64,000 bases of DNA from Ochrobactrum quorumnocens (GTDB lineage: Bacteria > Pseudomonadota > Alphaproteobacteria > Rhizobiales > Rhizobiaceae): contig NZ_CP022604.1 in assembly GCF_002278035.1 (NCBI RefSeq), forward strand, positions 806,001-870,000, given 5' to 3'. A model generated the notes under the pieces. It did no database searches. It was not told the DNA's origin and saw only the letters and a list, made by a program, of their open reading frames with translations. Below are positions 9,101 to 18,926 of the stretch, piece by piece (positions within the stretch are counted from its first letter, which is position 1; each line of letters opens with the position of its first letter). The position numbers and the translations under genes are program-made.

Positions 9101-9493
9101 ATGTGGTCTTCAATCGATGCGGATGCGTTTCATGATACTTGGGGCAGCCGGGTCAGCTTGCATGATGGCGACAGTCTGACTGGTCGCATCGGCCTTGCCG
9201 CCAATTATCGCAATGACTGGAAGAACGATGACGGCATGACTGTCAACACCAATGTCTATGGCATTGCCAATCTCTATCAGCAGTTCCTGGGCGGTACGAC
9301 AGTCAACGTGGCAGGGGTTGATTTTGACACCGACAATGACAAGACCTGGGGCGGGATTGGTGCTGGCGGCACTTATGCCTGGGCTGACAATAAATATGCC
9401 ATTTATGGCGAGGGCTCCATCAACACGGCCCTCAATCACTTCGCGGACAGTTATGCGCTCAAAGGGACCGTTGGGTTCAAAGCCAAGTGGTGA
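6181..9493 (+). pseudogene. Autotransporter adhesin with PATR repeats, split by a one-base frameshift
   Basis: The gene is read as two overlapping frames. The first encodes a signal peptide (MPSIKILNHSQIALRS through LLSSAAFA, cleaved before DPS) and the first part of a glycine/threonine-rich beta-helix. It ends in a premature TGA at 7228-7230. The second frame continues without loss of homology through autotransporter-associated beta-strand repeats (for example GAGTTTLTEDNSYSGGTTIT) and a C-terminal beta-barrel of about 300 residues ending in Trp (VGFKAKW). Removing one G from the six-G run at 7213-7218 gives one frame of about 1103 residues. ATG 6181 is preferred over TTG 6142. The barrel would insert in the outer membrane and display the passenger. 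It is a pseudogene, a phase-variable gene or a sequencing error; the sequence alone cannot decide. Confidence 0.85.
7213..7218 (+). repeat. G6 homopolymer at the autotransporter frameshift
   Basis: Six consecutive G residues sit where the reading frame changes. With five, the protein would read LGDGGTSGDLAV and continue; with six it reads LGDGGHER and stops. Homopolymeric tracts in surface-protein genes can drive slipped-strand phase variation, although six is short for a fast switch. Confidence 0.8.
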
Positions 9494-9530
9494 ACGAATT
9501 CTGCTAAAAAGAGACTATGATAGTAAAAAA

Positions 9531-9556
9531 ATATGGCCCCGGAGATGGGGCCATAT
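9531..9556 (+). terminator. Terminator of the first autotransporter
   Basis: A perfect 10-bp stem (ATATGGCCCC / GGGGCCATAT) with a GGAGAT loop starts 38 nt after the autotransporter stop. It is preceded by A-rich sequence and followed by a few T residues. Confidence 0.8.
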
Positions 9557-9754
9557 TTGTAGGTAGACTTTGAGAAGATGAGATTTAGGAAACAAAGCTC
9601 GTATTCTAACGGGGGGGTAAAAGGTCATGGTTAGCCCGTCGCGCACCTTGACTTTGGACCCACTTACTTAAAGCGTGATTTGAGTGAAAGTGCGTTCTTG
9701 GTTGCATCTCGGGCGGGGGCCTCGGCCACAAATTTTTCTAAAGGAACGCAGCGT

Positions 9755-9862
9755 TAGAGCGTGTCGCGCTTAATCGCACCCACGGCGCTCACTCTGGATT
9801 CTTTTAACTGTCGCATGTGGGTGGGAGCTCAAATGAATCCATTTGAGCGCGACATGCTTTAG
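9755..9862. repeat. 108-bp dispersed repeat type A, copy 1
   Basis: This copy starts TAGAGCGTGTCGCGC and ends GCGCGACATGCTTTAG, with an inner palindrome around CAAATGAATCCATTTG. The copies at 57141-57248 and 63879-63986 match its reverse complement. The rest of the 9557-10060 interval shows no coding signal. Confidence 0.88.
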
Positions 9863-10060
9863 GACGGCGTGGATTCTCCAGCCGGCATGGAAGAACCAAA
9901 AGCTATCGCCTTACTCGAAATATACCCCTTCAATAGAAACTCCCCTTCTTTCCGATGTCGTGTTTACCCTTTTAACAGCTACCAAATTTCAGTGATGGTT
10001 TTTCCTGACACTTTACTGTCCTGTATTAGCGGTAAGTGTATTTGGGGCAGGGGAATCAGA

Positions 10061-13000
10061 ATGAAACTAGTATCCATGTTGGCTTTGGCATCGAGCACCT
10101 GTCTTTCAGCGGGACTTTTGTCCGGCATTTTTTCCGGCTCTGCTCACGCATTCACGCCCCATGAAATTCATGATGCCAATGGCAATAAAGTTTTTGACCT
10201 GCATCTGTTCTATCCAAATGATGGAACTTATGATGGGGAAAAGCCGTCGAGTTGGGTTTTTGATCCCGCAACGCTAGACCGTATCTATTCAGCAGCTCAA
10301 TACTGGTCAGATATTATAAAGATTAGACCGGGAATAAACCCCGCCATCATCAATATCGGTACAGAAGAAGAAGAAAACGCATTTGCATACAGCCCTATTG
10401 CCACAGAGGTGAATGGCGCCGGCACACTGGTCAATGCGGCTTTAAACAATGGCTTGATCGATCCGGCACAACTCCTCGACGGAGCGCATGGGATGATATC
10501 AATTGGCAAGATGGATTGGGATTGGGAGCAGCCATTTGTTCCATCACAACTGATTCAGACCTCTCAGGTAGATATGACCAGTACGCTCATTCATGAAATG
10601 GCGCATGCGCTGGGTATATCGGCTTCGGTCAATTACGATCAACAACCTGGCGCTCCGGTGGAAGCGGAATTCCAATCTGTACTCAATGCCTGGAGCAGCC
10701 ATTTGATCGATGGTAATGGCAAGGCAGCGGCAGCCAATCAGACCATAATCTGCAATTATTGTTACGCCGCCGAGGAAGGTGCAGACACTTTTGATGTCAG
10801 TGCTGGTTGGGCTTACTTTTCCGGCTCTCACGTGGATGAGGTTCTCAACGGCGCAATGCCGGGCATCCCACTGCGCGTTGACTCAAGTCTGCAGCCTGGA
10901 AGACTGGATCAGCCTTTTTCGCATGTCGAGCTGAGAAACAGCATGATGAGCCATCAGCAATATTCCAACTATATGTCGTTGAGGGAGGCTGAATTCGCGG
11001 CGCTGCAGGATATTGGCTATACGATTGATCGTCGCAATTTATTTGGATACTCGGTCTATAACGATGGCGTCACGCTTCTCAATGACAATCCTTTCTTCGC
11101 TCGTAATAGTGAAGGTACTGGCTATATTCCCAATACATTCAACACGGCAACGATGGGCCTTGGCTTGCATGTCTATGGCAGTGACAACACCGTAATTCAA
11201 CGCGCCGATTTGCTCTCTGCAGGTGCTGGCGGCGCAGGCATTCGTGTCGATGGTATTGGCAATGATTTGATCATTTTACCTGGCACACGCGTCTATGCTG
11301 ACGGTTTAAATGGCCTTGGCGTTATGTTTGCCTATGGAAGAGATCACACTCTGACACAGCGCGGCGATGTCGAGGCGCTGGGTGAAAACGGTATCGCGGT
11401 CAGCTTTGACTTTGGTCACAATTCTATGGGTGACGATACTGAATATCGTGGCTCTTACTTTGTCACTTCGCAGGTGGCTGATCTCGAAAACTATTTTCCC
11501 GACTATTATGCAGCAGCGCTCGCCGAAGTCAGCGGCCCGCTTGTCTCAACGTTCGACCTGACGGGGCGAGTGGCAGGAAGCAGGGCCGCGATCTACATGT
11601 CGGACAATGCCTATGTCGGTGAAATCAATGTGATGCAGGGAGCAAGCATTACTGGTGACATTGTTTCCAATTATCGGGAAATGGATGAGAATAACGATCT
11701 GCGTTTGACCCAGCTTCGCTTCGGACTGGAAGCTGATGATCAGGGGAAAGCCACCGATAACACGGACGCAAATTTCAATATCAGTTATGCTGACAACATT
11801 ACTGGCGATAACCTGTCGCTGCAGTTTTGGGGTGGTTCATCAACCCTTACTGGCAATCACGATCTTTACGAAGTTATTGTGGGTCAAGAAGCGACACTTG
11901 CAGGTCGTGGTCAGTACCGGATCAATGACGATCGTTACTTCGTTAATCGAGGGACCTTGTTCTCATCTCTGCCGGGCAGTGCCATCTTCATTGATGGCAA
12001 TTATGAGCAGTCCGATAGTGGCAGACTGCAACTGGCCTTTAATAACCAGAAGCATATCAGCAACCTGATCGTGACTGGAGGTGCCGATCTCGACGGCACC
12101 TTAAGCTTTGCGCCCGAGCGCGGATTCTATGGCAATGGTTTCAGCATTACTTCGGATCTGTGGCTGCAGGCCAATACGGTGAATGGTGCTTTTACCGAAG
12201 TCACCACCACGCTTGCCTCGCCAACACTGAATGCAACCGCGACCGATAATGGCAATGCATCCTATACCGTCTCTCTGAGCCGTGATGTTCATGCCTATGA
12301 ACAATACGCCGGTAGCGAAAACGCCCACAATGTGGGGAATGTTCTGGACAGGCTTGTTGTTAATCCCTCGCCACAGCTCGAACCGCTTATCGCAGCTCTG
12401 GATTTCTCAGCCACTGACGGTTCAACCATTCGTTCGGCATTGCCGCAATTGAGCGGCGAGGCCTATGCATCCGCGAACGGGGTATTGATCAACGCCAGCG
12501 GGGCGACACGTTTGTCGGTCACTAACCGTCTGTCGCAGGCATTTGGCGGTACGCCAGTCAATCCGGTTTCAGTACTTGCCTTCGCTCCGCAACAAAAATC
12601 AACTCAAGCTGCAGGCGCTATTGATAAAGTCGCGTCTGAGACAAACAGTTCGGAAGATCTTAACCGCTATGCAGCTTGGGGAACTGTGTTTGGTAGTTGG
12701 GCAAGCCAGTCGGGTGATGACAATGCTGCTCGCACCAAATCCACACTGGGTGGTTTCATTTCCGGTATTGACGGCAGTGTCTATGATAACTGGCGGCTCG
12801 GCGTTATGGCGGGTTACAGCCGTTCTACCTTTAAAACTGCGAGCCTCCATTCTTCCGGCTCCAGCGATAATTATACATTGGGTGCCTATACAGGAACTGA
12901 ATGGGCCGCGGCACAGGGCTCCATCGGTCTGCGCACCGGTCTGAGCTATTCCTGGCATAATATTGAATTGAGCCGTTCGGTCAGCTTCAATGGATTCTCC

Positions 13001-13507
13001 GACAACCTGTCGGCTGACTATAATGCCGGTACTTTCCAAGCCTTTGGCGAACTTGGGTATAAGTACAATCTCAGCCAGCGTTCTACTCTAGAGCCTTACG
13101 CCAATCTTGCTTATGTGCATGTCAGAACTGATGGCTTTACAGAAAGCGATCAGAATGGTGCTGCGCTCGCGGTTCAATCTGGTAGCATGGATACAACACT
13201 GTCGATGCTCGGCATTCGCGCAGCGACCAGCTTTAATCTTGGCAACGCCCTCACAACTGTCCGTATGGATCTCGGTTGGAGGCATGCCTTTGGCGATGTA
13301 ATCCCAACGTCAACGGCGAGCTTTGCGGTGGGCTCCAACGCCTTCACGTCGGCTGGCAATTCGATTGGCAGGGATACAGCTTTCATCGAAGCCGGGCTCG
13401 ATTTCGCGATGACACCAACTACCAAGCTTGGGGTTGCTTATCAGGGACAATTTGGCTCGGATTATATTCAAAACGGCGTTAATGCCAATTTTAGCGTGAA
13501 GTTTTGA
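10061..13507 (+). CDS. Autotransporter with leishmanolysin-like metalloprotease passenger
   Basis: The 1148-residue protein has a signal peptide cleaved near residue 33 (SGSAHA, then FTPHEI). The first 320 residues carry a zinc-protease signature: HEMAHALG at 178-185 (H178, E179, H182), then a SHVELRNSMMS segment in which H288 and M295/M296 match the third zinc ligand and Met-turn of leishmanolysin-type M8 peptidases, followed by AALQDIGY. The middle is a beta-helix passenger. From about residue 866 a canonical autotransporter beta-barrel runs to a terminal Phe (NFSVKF). ATG 10061 is chosen because GGGGAA precedes it and the signal peptide begins there; an upstream in-frame ATG at 9869 would bury the signal peptide. 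It is predicted to be surface-exposed. Protease activity is inferred, not shown. Confidence 0.88.
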   Translation: MKLVSMLALASSTCLSAGLLSGIFSGSAHAFTPHEIHDANGNKVFDLHLFYPNDGTYDGEKPSSWVFDPATLDRIYSAAQYWSDIIKIRPGINPAIINIGTEEEENAFAYSPIATEVNGAGTLVNAALNNGLIDPAQLLDGAHGMISIGKMDWDWEQPFVPSQLIQTSQVDMTSTLIHEMAHALGISASVNYDQQPGAPVEAEFQSVLNAWSSHLIDGNGKAAAANQTIICNYCYAAEEGADTFDVSAGWAYFSGSHVDEVLNGAMPGIPLRVDSSLQPGRLDQPFSHVELRNSMMSHQQYSNYMSLREAEFAALQDIGYTIDRRNLFGYSVYNDGVTLLNDNPFFARNSEGTGYIPNTFNTATMGLGLHVYGSDNTVIQRADLLSAGAGGAGIRVDGIGNDLIILPGTRVYADGLNGLGVMFAYGRDHTLTQRGDVEALGENGIAVSFDFGHNSMGDDTEYRGSYFVTSQVADLENYFPDYYAAALAEVSGPLVSTFDLTGRVAGSRAAIYMSDNAYVGEINVMQGASITGDIVSNYREMDENNDLRLTQLRFGLEADDQGKATDNTDANFNISYADNITGDNLSLQFWGGSSTLTGNHDLYEVIVGQEATLAGRGQYRINDDRYFVNRGTLFSSLPGSAIFIDGNYEQSDSGRLQLAFNNQKHISNLIVTGGADLDGTLSFAPERGFYGNGFSITSDLWLQANTVNGAFTEVTTTLASPTLNATATDNGNASYTVSLSRDVHAYEQYAGSENAHNVGNVLDRLVVNPSPQLEPLIAALDFSATDGSTIRSALPQLSGEAYASANGVLINASGATRLSVTNRLSQAFGGTPVNPVSVLAFAPQQKSTQAAGAIDKVASETNSSEDLNRYAAWGTVFGSWASQSGDDNAARTKSTLGGFISGIDGSVYDNWRLGVMAGYSRSTFKTASLHSSGSSDNYTLGAYTGTEWAAAQGSIGLRTGLSYSWHNIELSRSVSFNGFSDNLSADYNAGTFQAFGELGYKYNLSQRSTLEPYANLAYVHVRTDGFTESDQNGAALAVQSGSMDTTLSMLGIRAATSFNLGNALTTVRMDLGWRHAFGDVIPTSTASFAVGSNAFTSAGNSIGRDTAFIEAGLDFAMTPTTKLGVAYQGQFGSDYIQNGVNANFSVKF

Positions 13508-13951
13508 ATCGGAGCAGGCATTGGGTGCTGTAAAATGGGGGCGCCTGAAGGGGCTGAAGAACGCAAGCCTATTCGTGCAAGGCGCAACCCAACGCAGCCC
13601 TAGCAACTGTTGCTAGTTTTGAGTTGTCTTTCTCATACGAGTTTTGTGAGGTGGGCGATTCCGGGCAATCACGAGATCTGTGGGAAATAAAATCGAAATG
13701 TGATTCGAGCGTTTCTACAGAGAATCCATCGCCTGTATCTCCGCCATGGGTAAGTATGTGTGGACCGCCCGCACGTATGATTCTCCCGAACAGGACAAAA
13801 TAGGGCGCAAATTCTCAGCGTTGAGATGGTCTATTATTCAGAGCCAGTTCGAAGGATATTTTAGGGAGGGACGTATGTGGGCTCTTAAGCCGGAGAGGTT
13901 CATTGAACCTATGGGAAACTTTATATTTTCGATCTAAGTGATTGGAAAATA
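13508..13951. other. Intergenic stretch with a possible tiny ORF
   Basis: These 444 bp separate the autotransporter from tRNA-Val. A 63-codon frame (13746-13937) contains an internal ATG at 13875 preceded closely by AGGGAGGG, but composition and length do not make a convincing gene. No terminator with a T-run was seen directly after the autotransporter. Confidence 0.4.
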
Positions 13952-14027
<76 letters not shown>

Positions 14028-14054
14028 GACTGACTTATCAGCCGCTGTGAGAGC

Positions 14055-14083
14055 CGTTTAGGCAATTCGTTCGAAGAGTGCAA
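14055..14083 (-). promoter_or_regulatory. Promoter of tRNA-Val
   Basis: On the minus strand TTGCAC (-35) and TAAACG (-10) are separated by 17 nt, ending about 28 nt before the mature tRNA. The layout resembles the tRNA-Asp promoter nearby (TTGACA and TTAAAC). Confidence 0.5.
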
Positions 14084-14356
14084 GCGCAAAATTACAAAAA
14101 TGCATTCTTTTTATTTCTCCGGCTACAATCCACAAGCTTCATCAATTATAACTGGCAGAGACATCCCTATTAGAGCACCTGGAATTGTACGCTTCATGAT
14201 CGCCGATTTGAATCGCGATTCCAATTCATGTGAATTTTGAATACCTTCCGGGGAGGGGCGTGCCGGTGTGGATAAAGCAGGCCAAACTCGGAACCCCATA
14301 AATGCGCGGCTTTTCGAATAAAAACAAAATTCTTCTTTTTTCTTCAAACCACTCGC

Positions 14357-14384
14357 TTGACACTGGTGAGAGAACCCCTTAAAC
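14357..14384 (+). promoter_or_regulatory. Promoter of tRNA-Asp
   Basis: A perfect TTGACA -35 and a TTAAAC -10 separated by 16 nt lie about 63 nt upstream of the mature tRNA-Asp. The rest of the 14084-14446 gap shows no credible gene. Confidence 0.6.
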
Positions 14385-14446
14385 GACCGCTCACACCGAA
14401 CGGAAACGCCGGTGACTACTCAGCCAAGCGGCTGAAAATGAAATGC

Positions 14447-14523
14447 GCGGGTGTAGCTCAGTTGGTTAGAGTGCCGGCCTGTCACGCCGGAGGTCGCGGG
14501 TTCGAGCCCCGTCACTCGCGCCA
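14447..14523 (+). tRNA. tRNA-Asp (anticodon GTC)
   Basis: A complete 77-nt cloverleaf: acceptor GCGGGTG pairing with CACTCGC (one G-T pair), D-arm GCTC-AGTTGGTTA-GAGT, anticodon stem CCGGC/GCCGG around CTGTCAC (anticodon GTC), T-arm GCGGG-TTCGAGC-CCCGT, discriminator G, and an encoded CCA. Confidence 0.96.
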
Positions 14524-14717
14524 TTTTCATTCAGGAAATCAAACAGAAATCTTGATGAAAATGGCGCACCTCGCGTTCTTTTCCTTATCTACTAAATATT
14601 TGAGTTTGATCGCTGCAGTCATTGTTTTGATTCAGCGTTTTTTGCGTTTGTGAGTTTGCCTCAAAAAATGGGGTTCACGTGCCAAAGAGCGATGTGATTC
14701 CGTGCCGAAAGCTGAGG

Positions 14718-15008
14718 CTATTTTGCCTTCTTCTTCAACGAAAGATAAATGACGGAGAGGATTCCGGCCAGAATTACCAGAACGTCGCCGCTGGCGAGCA
14801 GATATGTGCCCAACGCTCTCTCCTTGCGAATCCTGTCCGGCACCCAAGGCTGAAAGTCAGTCCCTTCGGGTACATAAATTTGAAAGTCATCGATTCTGCG
14901 TGCTGAGCCGATGTCGCTATGTGCGATCCATGGGATTTTAGAGGCGCGCCCAGTTAATTGAAGGCAAGCAATCTTGCGCGTTGGCTCACATGCGCCAAAT
15001 CTTTCCAA
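14718..15008 (-). CDS. Hypothetical protein with one C-terminal membrane helix
   Basis: This frame of 96 codons ends in a hydrophobic helix (GDVLVILAGILSVIYLSL) followed by KKKAK, a typical single-pass membrane anchor with a positive tail. Upstream residues are polar, with ARRIDDFQIYVPEGTDF. I do not recognise the family. The only start at this end is a TTG at 15008 with no good ribosome binding site, and the frame stays open for about 25 more codons upstream without an ATG. It may therefore be an N-terminally truncated relic or start at an unusual codon. It is convergent with tRNA-Asp. Confidence 0.45.
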   Translation of the reverse strand: MERFGACEPTRKIACLQLTGRASKIPWIAHSDIGSARRIDDFQIYVPEGTDFQPWVPDRIRKERALGTYLLASGDVLVILAGILSVIYLSLKKKAK

Positions 15009-15635
15009 AAACCGTAACGATCGCGGTGATAATTTTCCGAACGCGGAGAATGTTTCATTCAGTGGGGCAGGGCGCTGTTATGCCTTTCAGATATGGGGCT
15101 CGATTTTGACCCCTATATATAAAGAGAGTCCGAAATGCTGTTGAGGCTTATGCCTCATATGAAATCCGGCGTATAAAGTTTGTCCGCTGAGGATTGCATT
15201 ATCGCTACACATTTCTGCACGCTTTACTTTCTTTCACGCGCGTTGAGATCCATCTGAATCGGTCACAAGAATGAGCCGAATGATTTAAATCGATTGATTC
15301 TATCGGGTGGATAATGGCGAAAGATCGCTGTTTGCCTTTTCCTCACGAAATTATGATGTTTTCGTGCTATATGGGGTTTGGGTGGCATATATGGGCTTGA
15401 TGTTGCCTCTTATTAAGCATCTTGGCCGGACTATACCCGCCTGTTCGTGTTGGAGGGCTTGCGCTCGCGCGCATGCTGCGCTAACCGTCCCGCCAAATAC
15501 TTAAGTTCGCACGGCATGCCTTTTGAAGCTGCTTGAGGCGACGAGGTCGCAAGAGATGCAATGTGTCGCATGGTGGTAGGCTCTAAAAAGCTTATGACAG
15601 GCGGCGCAGCCTCGTATTCAAGCCGGATAAGGATC
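15009..15635. other. Upstream region of the nuo operon
   Basis: These 627 bp precede nuoA and must contain the operon promoter. I see no clear sigma-70 pair or RNA structure that I would name. The part nearest nuoA (15480-15630) carries only short, weakly coding frames. The nuoA ribosome binding site is AAGGA just before ATG 15636. Confidence 0.5.
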
Positions 15636-16001
15636 ATGAACGAGCTTTTAAGTTCCTATTTGCCGATTGTCATCTTTCTCGGCATCGCGATGGTAATTGG
15701 TGTAGCCCTTCTGGTTGCGCCGTTTCTTGTCGCGTACAGACAGCCCGACCCGGAAAAGCTTTCAGCTTACGAGTGTGGGTTCAATGCCTTTGATGACGCT
15801 CGCATGAAATTCGACATCCGTTTCTATCTGGTGTCGATTCTCTTCATCATCTTCGATCTCGAAGTCGCCTTCCTGTTCCCGTGGGCTGTGTCCTTCGGCG
15901 CAATCGGCTGGTTCGGCTTTCTGTCGATGATGCTTTTCCTTGGTGTTTTGACCATCGGCTTCATCTACGAATGGAAGAAGGGAGCGCTGGAATGGGATTG
16001 A
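15636..16001 (+). CDS. nuoA: NADH-quinone oxidoreductase subunit A
   Basis: NuoA has 121 residues and is an inner-membrane subunit of complex I with three transmembrane helices. The conserved loop around [12 protein letters not shown] contains the family cysteine near the quinone-binding region. ATG 15636 follows GGATAAGGATC. It is the first gene of a complete nuoA-N operon, and its last 10 nt overlap the start of nuoB, which indicates translational coupling. Confidence 0.97.
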   Translation: MNELLSSYLPIVIFLGIAMVIGVALLVAPFLVAYRQPDPEKLSAYECGFNAFDDARMKFDIRFYLVSILFIIFDLEVAFLFPWAVSFGAIGWFGFLSMMLFLGVLTIGFIYEWKKGALEWD

Positions 16002-16585
16002 CCGGTACAAATCAGGCGTCGGGTTTGACGCTCATTGCCCCGCAGCCAAAGGGTATTCTTGACCCTCGCACGGGCAAGCCTGTCGGCTCCGATGACGCAT
16101 TCTTCAATGATCTCAACAGCGAACTGTCCGACAAGGGCTTCATCGTCACCTCTGCTGACGCTCTGATCACCTGGGCACGTACGGGCTCGCTGATGTGGAT
16201 GACTTTCGGCCTCGCATGCTGCGCTGTGGAAATGATGCATATTTCCATGCCGCGCTATGATGCAGAGCGTTTCGGTATTGCGCCACGCGCATCTCCGCGC
16301 CAGTCCGACGTCATGATCGTTGCAGGTACACTGACCAACAAGATGGCTCCGGCTTTGCGTAAGGTCTATGACCAGATGCCTGAGCCTCGCTATGTTATTT
16401 CGATGGGTTCCTGCGCCAATGGCGGCGGCTATTATCACTACTCTTATTCTGTAGTGCGTGGCTGCGATCGTGTGGTTCCAGTCGATATTTATGTTCCAGG
16501 CTGCCCGCCAACCGCGGAAGCGCTGCTTTATGGCATTCTTATGCTTCAGAAGAAGATCCGCCGTACTGGTACTATCGAGCGCTAA
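15992..16585 (+). CDS. nuoB: NADH-quinone oxidoreductase subunit B
   Basis: NuoB (197 residues) is the peripheral-arm subunit that binds cluster N2, the last [4Fe-4S] centre before quinone. The ligands are visible as the CC pair at 76-77, C141 in GSCANGG, and C171 in PGCPP. ATG 15992 is chosen because it is the first start after the natural N-terminus of the family (MGLTGTNQ) and overlaps nuoA by 10 nt; an upstream extension inside nuoA has no homologous character. Confidence 0.97.
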   Translation: MGLTGTNQASGLTLIAPQPKGILDPRTGKPVGSDDAFFNDLNSELSDKGFIVTSADALITWARTGSLMWMTFGLACCAVEMMHISMPRYDAERFGIAPRASPRQSDVMIVAGTLTNKMAPALRKVYDQMPEPRYVISMGSCANGGGYYHYSYSVVRGCDRVVPVDIYVPGCPPTAEALLYGILMLQKKIRRTGTIER

Positions 16586-16681
16586 TCGGGCCGTTGCTGT
16601 CTGAATTGTGCAAGAGGGTTTGTTAGAAGTCGATCTGTTTTCCCAAGGATGGGTCGGGTTCTAAAGAAGGAAGTTAGAGAT

Positions 16682-17290
16682 ATGAGCGAAGAAGCTCTTG
16701 GTGAACTTTCCGGCTATATCAAGGAACGTCTCGGCGATGCGATCGAAGAGGCGAATCTGGCTTATGGTGAGCTGACGCTCAGCGTTCCAGTTGCAAGCTT
16801 GATCAGCGTTCTCACGTTCCTGCGCGATGACGTGCAGTGCCAGTTCGTGAACCTGACGGATATTTCCGGCGTAGACTATCCGCAGCGCGTACAGCGCTTC
16901 GACGTTGTCTATCAGCTCATGTCTCCACGTCAGAACCTTCGTATCCGCATTAAGGTTCGCGCTGATGAAGATACGCTGGTGCCGTCTGCAGTGTCTGTCT
17001 ATGTCGGTGCCGAGTGGTTCGAACGTGAAGCTTACGACATGTATGGCATTCTGTTCTCCGGCCATCCTGATCTGCGTCGTATTCTGACCGATTATGGTTT
17101 TGAAGGTCATCCGCTGCGCAAGGACTTTCCAACGACTGGTTTCGTTGAAGTTCGCTATAGCGATGAAGCAAAGCGCGTCATTTACGAGCCCGTCGTTCTG
17201 CGACAGGAATTCCGCAATTTCGACTTCCTCTCGCCGTGGGAAGGGACTGACTACGTCCTGCCCGGCGACGAGAAGGCAAAGACGAATTAA
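16682..17290 (+). CDS. nuoC: NADH-quinone oxidoreductase subunit C
   Basis: NuoC (202 residues, separate from NuoD as in alphaproteobacteria and mitochondria) is a 30-kDa-type peripheral subunit that bridges the hydrophilic arm to the membrane arm. The family block [20 protein letters not shown] with the following GHPLRKDFP is present. ATG 16682 (MSEEALGEL) is preferred over ATG 16649 because GGAAG lies upstream and the product length then matches the family. It follows nuoB after 96 nt. Confidence 0.96.
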   Translation: MSEEALGELSGYIKERLGDAIEEANLAYGELTLSVPVASLISVLTFLRDDVQCQFVNLTDISGVDYPQRVQRFDVVYQLMSPRQNLRIRIKVRADEDTLVPSAVSVYVGAEWFEREAYDMYGILFSGHPDLRRILTDYGFEGHPLRKDFPTTGFVEVRYSDEAKRVIYEPVVLRQEFRNFDFLSPWEGTDYVLPGDEKAKTN

Positions 17291-17296
17291 GGTGAG

Positions 17297-17740
17297 ATGA
17301 TGGGCTCTGTCGAAAGATTGAACGGCCAATGTCTTTGTGGAGAGGTGAAATTCACAGCCTCTCCTGCGAAGATGGAAATGGACGTTTGCCATTGCAGCAT
17401 ATGCCGTCGCTGGTCCGGTGGCGCGTTTATGGCTGTGAACTGTGGTACTTCGGTCGAGATTGAAAATGAAGCTGCGCTTGCGACCTATAGCTCTTCAGAG
17501 TGGGGTGAGCGTCGTTTTTGTTCGAAGTGTGGTGCCTCGCTGTTTTGGCGCGGCGTGCACGATGGAATGACGATGGTGTCCATGCAGGCTTTTGCCGAGC
17601 CGGAGCTGTTTCATTTCGCCGAAGAAATCTTCATCGATAACAAGCCTGCAAATTACGATTTTGCCAACAAGACCCACCGGATGACCGGCGAGGAATTCTT
17701 GACGGCGATAGCAGCCAAACAGGAAGCTGAACATGGCTGA
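17297..17740 (+). CDS. GFA-family (CENP-V/GFA fold) zinc protein inside the nuo operon
   Basis: The 147-residue protein has the cysteine pattern of the GFA family (glutathione-dependent formaldehyde-activating enzyme/centromere protein V): C12-x-C14, then CHCSIC (C31, C33, C36) and FCSKC (C75, C78), which bind structural and catalytic zinc. True formaldehyde activation is proven for few members, so the activity is left open. It starts 6 nt after nuoC and overlaps nuoD by 8 nt, so it must be cotranscribed and probably translationally coupled with complex I. ATG 17300 is an equally possible start. It is not a known complex I subunit. Confidence 0.9.
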   Translation: MMGSVERLNGQCLCGEVKFTASPAKMEMDVCHCSICRRWSGGAFMAVNCGTSVEIENEAALATYSSSEWGERRFCSKCGASLFWRGVHDGMTMVSMQAFAEPELFHFAEEIFIDNKPANYDFANKTHRMTGEEFLTAIAAKQEAEHG

Positions 17741-18926
17741 GACTCAGGTCCGCAACTTTAATATTAACTTCGGTCCGCAGCATCCGGCTGCGCACGGCGT
17801 TTTGCGTCTAGTTCTTGAACTCGACGGCGAAGTCGTTGAACGTGTCGATCCGCATATCGGTCTGCTGCATCGCGGCACCGAGAAGCTGATGGAAACGAAG
17901 ACCTATCTTCAGGCTTTGCCTTATCTCGACCGTCTCGATTATGTGGCGCCGATGAATCAGGAGCACGCCTATGCGATCGCTGTCGAACGCCTGCTCGGCG
18001 TTGATGTGCCTAAGCGTGGCCAGCTGATCCGCGTGCTTTACTCGGAAATCGGCCGTATTCTGAATCACATTCTTAACGTGACCACGCAGGCTATGGACGT
18101 TGGTGCGCTGACGCCGCCGCTCTGGGGCTTTGAAGAACGTGAAAAGTTGATGGTGTTCTATGAACGCGCTTGTGGTGCACGTATGCACGCAGCTTATTTC
18201 CGTCCAGGTGGTGTTCATCAGGATCTGCCTGATCAGCTTGTGGAAGATATCGGCAAGTGGATCGATCCGTTCCTCAATACCACGCTTGCCAATCTCGACG
18301 ATCTGATTACGCCAAACCGCATTTTTAAACAGCGTAACGTCGATATCGGTGTTGTTTCGCTTGATGATGCTTGGGCATGGGGCTTCTCGGGCGTCATGGT
18401 TCGTGGTTCGGGTGCAGCATGGGATCTGCGCAAGTCGCAGCCTTATGAATGCTACAACGAAATGGAATTCGATATTCCGATCGGTAAGAACGGTGACTGC
18501 TATGACCGTTACTTGATCCGTATGGAAGAAATGCGCCAATCGGCCCGCATCATGCGCCAGTGCGTTGATCTTCTGCTCGGCAAGGAACGCGTAGGTCCTG
18601 TCTCCAATACCGATAACAAGATCGTGCCGCCGAAGCGCGGCGAGATGAAGCGTTCGATGGAAGCGCTCATCCATCACTTCAAACTTTATACGGAAGGCTA
18701 TCACGTGCCTGCCGGTGAAGTTTATGCAGCTGTCGAAGCACCAAAGGGTGAATTTGGCGTCTTCCTCGTATCGGATGGCACCAACAAGCCTTATCGCTGC
18801 AAGCTGCGCGCCCCGGGCTTTGCCCATCTTCAGGCCATGGATTTCCTGTGCCGCGGTCACATGTTGGCTGACGTGTCGGCAATTCTTGGCTCGCTCGATA
18901 TCGTGTTTGGTGAGGTTGACCGCTGA
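17733..18926 (+). CDS. nuoD: NADH-quinone oxidoreductase subunit D
   Basis: NuoD (397 residues) is the 49-kDa-type subunit. Together with NuoB it forms the quinone-binding site. Family motifs include [27 protein letters not shown] and [17 protein letters not shown] near the N-terminus, and a C-terminus of DIVFGEVDR. It begins inside the 3' end of the GFA gene and shares its last base with the nuoE start. Confidence 0.97.
   Translation: MAETQVRNFNINFGPQHPAAHGVLRLVLELDGEVVERVDPHIGLLHRGTEKLMETKTYLQALPYLDRLDYVAPMNQEHAYAIAVERLLGVDVPKRGQLIRVLYSEIGRILNHILNVTTQAMDVGALTPPLWGFEEREKLMVFYERACGARMHAAYFRPGGVHQDLPDQLVEDIGKWIDPFLNTTLANLDDLITPNRIFKQRNVDIGVVSLDDAWAWGFSGVMVRGSGAAWDLRKSQPYECYNEMEFDIPIGKNGDCYDRYLIRMEEMRQSARIMRQCVDLLLGKERVGPVSNTDNKIVPPKRGEMKRSMEALIHHFKLYTEGYHVPAGEVYAAVEAPKGEFGVFLVSDGTNKPYRCKLRAPGFAHLQAMDFLCRGHMLADVSAILGSLDIVFGEVDR

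Noticed and set aside
9869..10060. 64-codon N-terminal extension of the second autotransporter
   Set aside because: It would place the signal peptide internally and has no good ribosome binding site; ATG 10061 has GGGGAA upstream and starts a canonical signal peptide.
14123..14347. 74-codon minus-strand ORF between the tRNAs
   Set aside because: Overlaps the tRNA-Asp promoter region, with no coding-like composition or known motif.
17808..18860. 350-codon open frame antisense to nuoD
   Set aside because: Shadow of nuoD, which has full family motifs on the plus strand.
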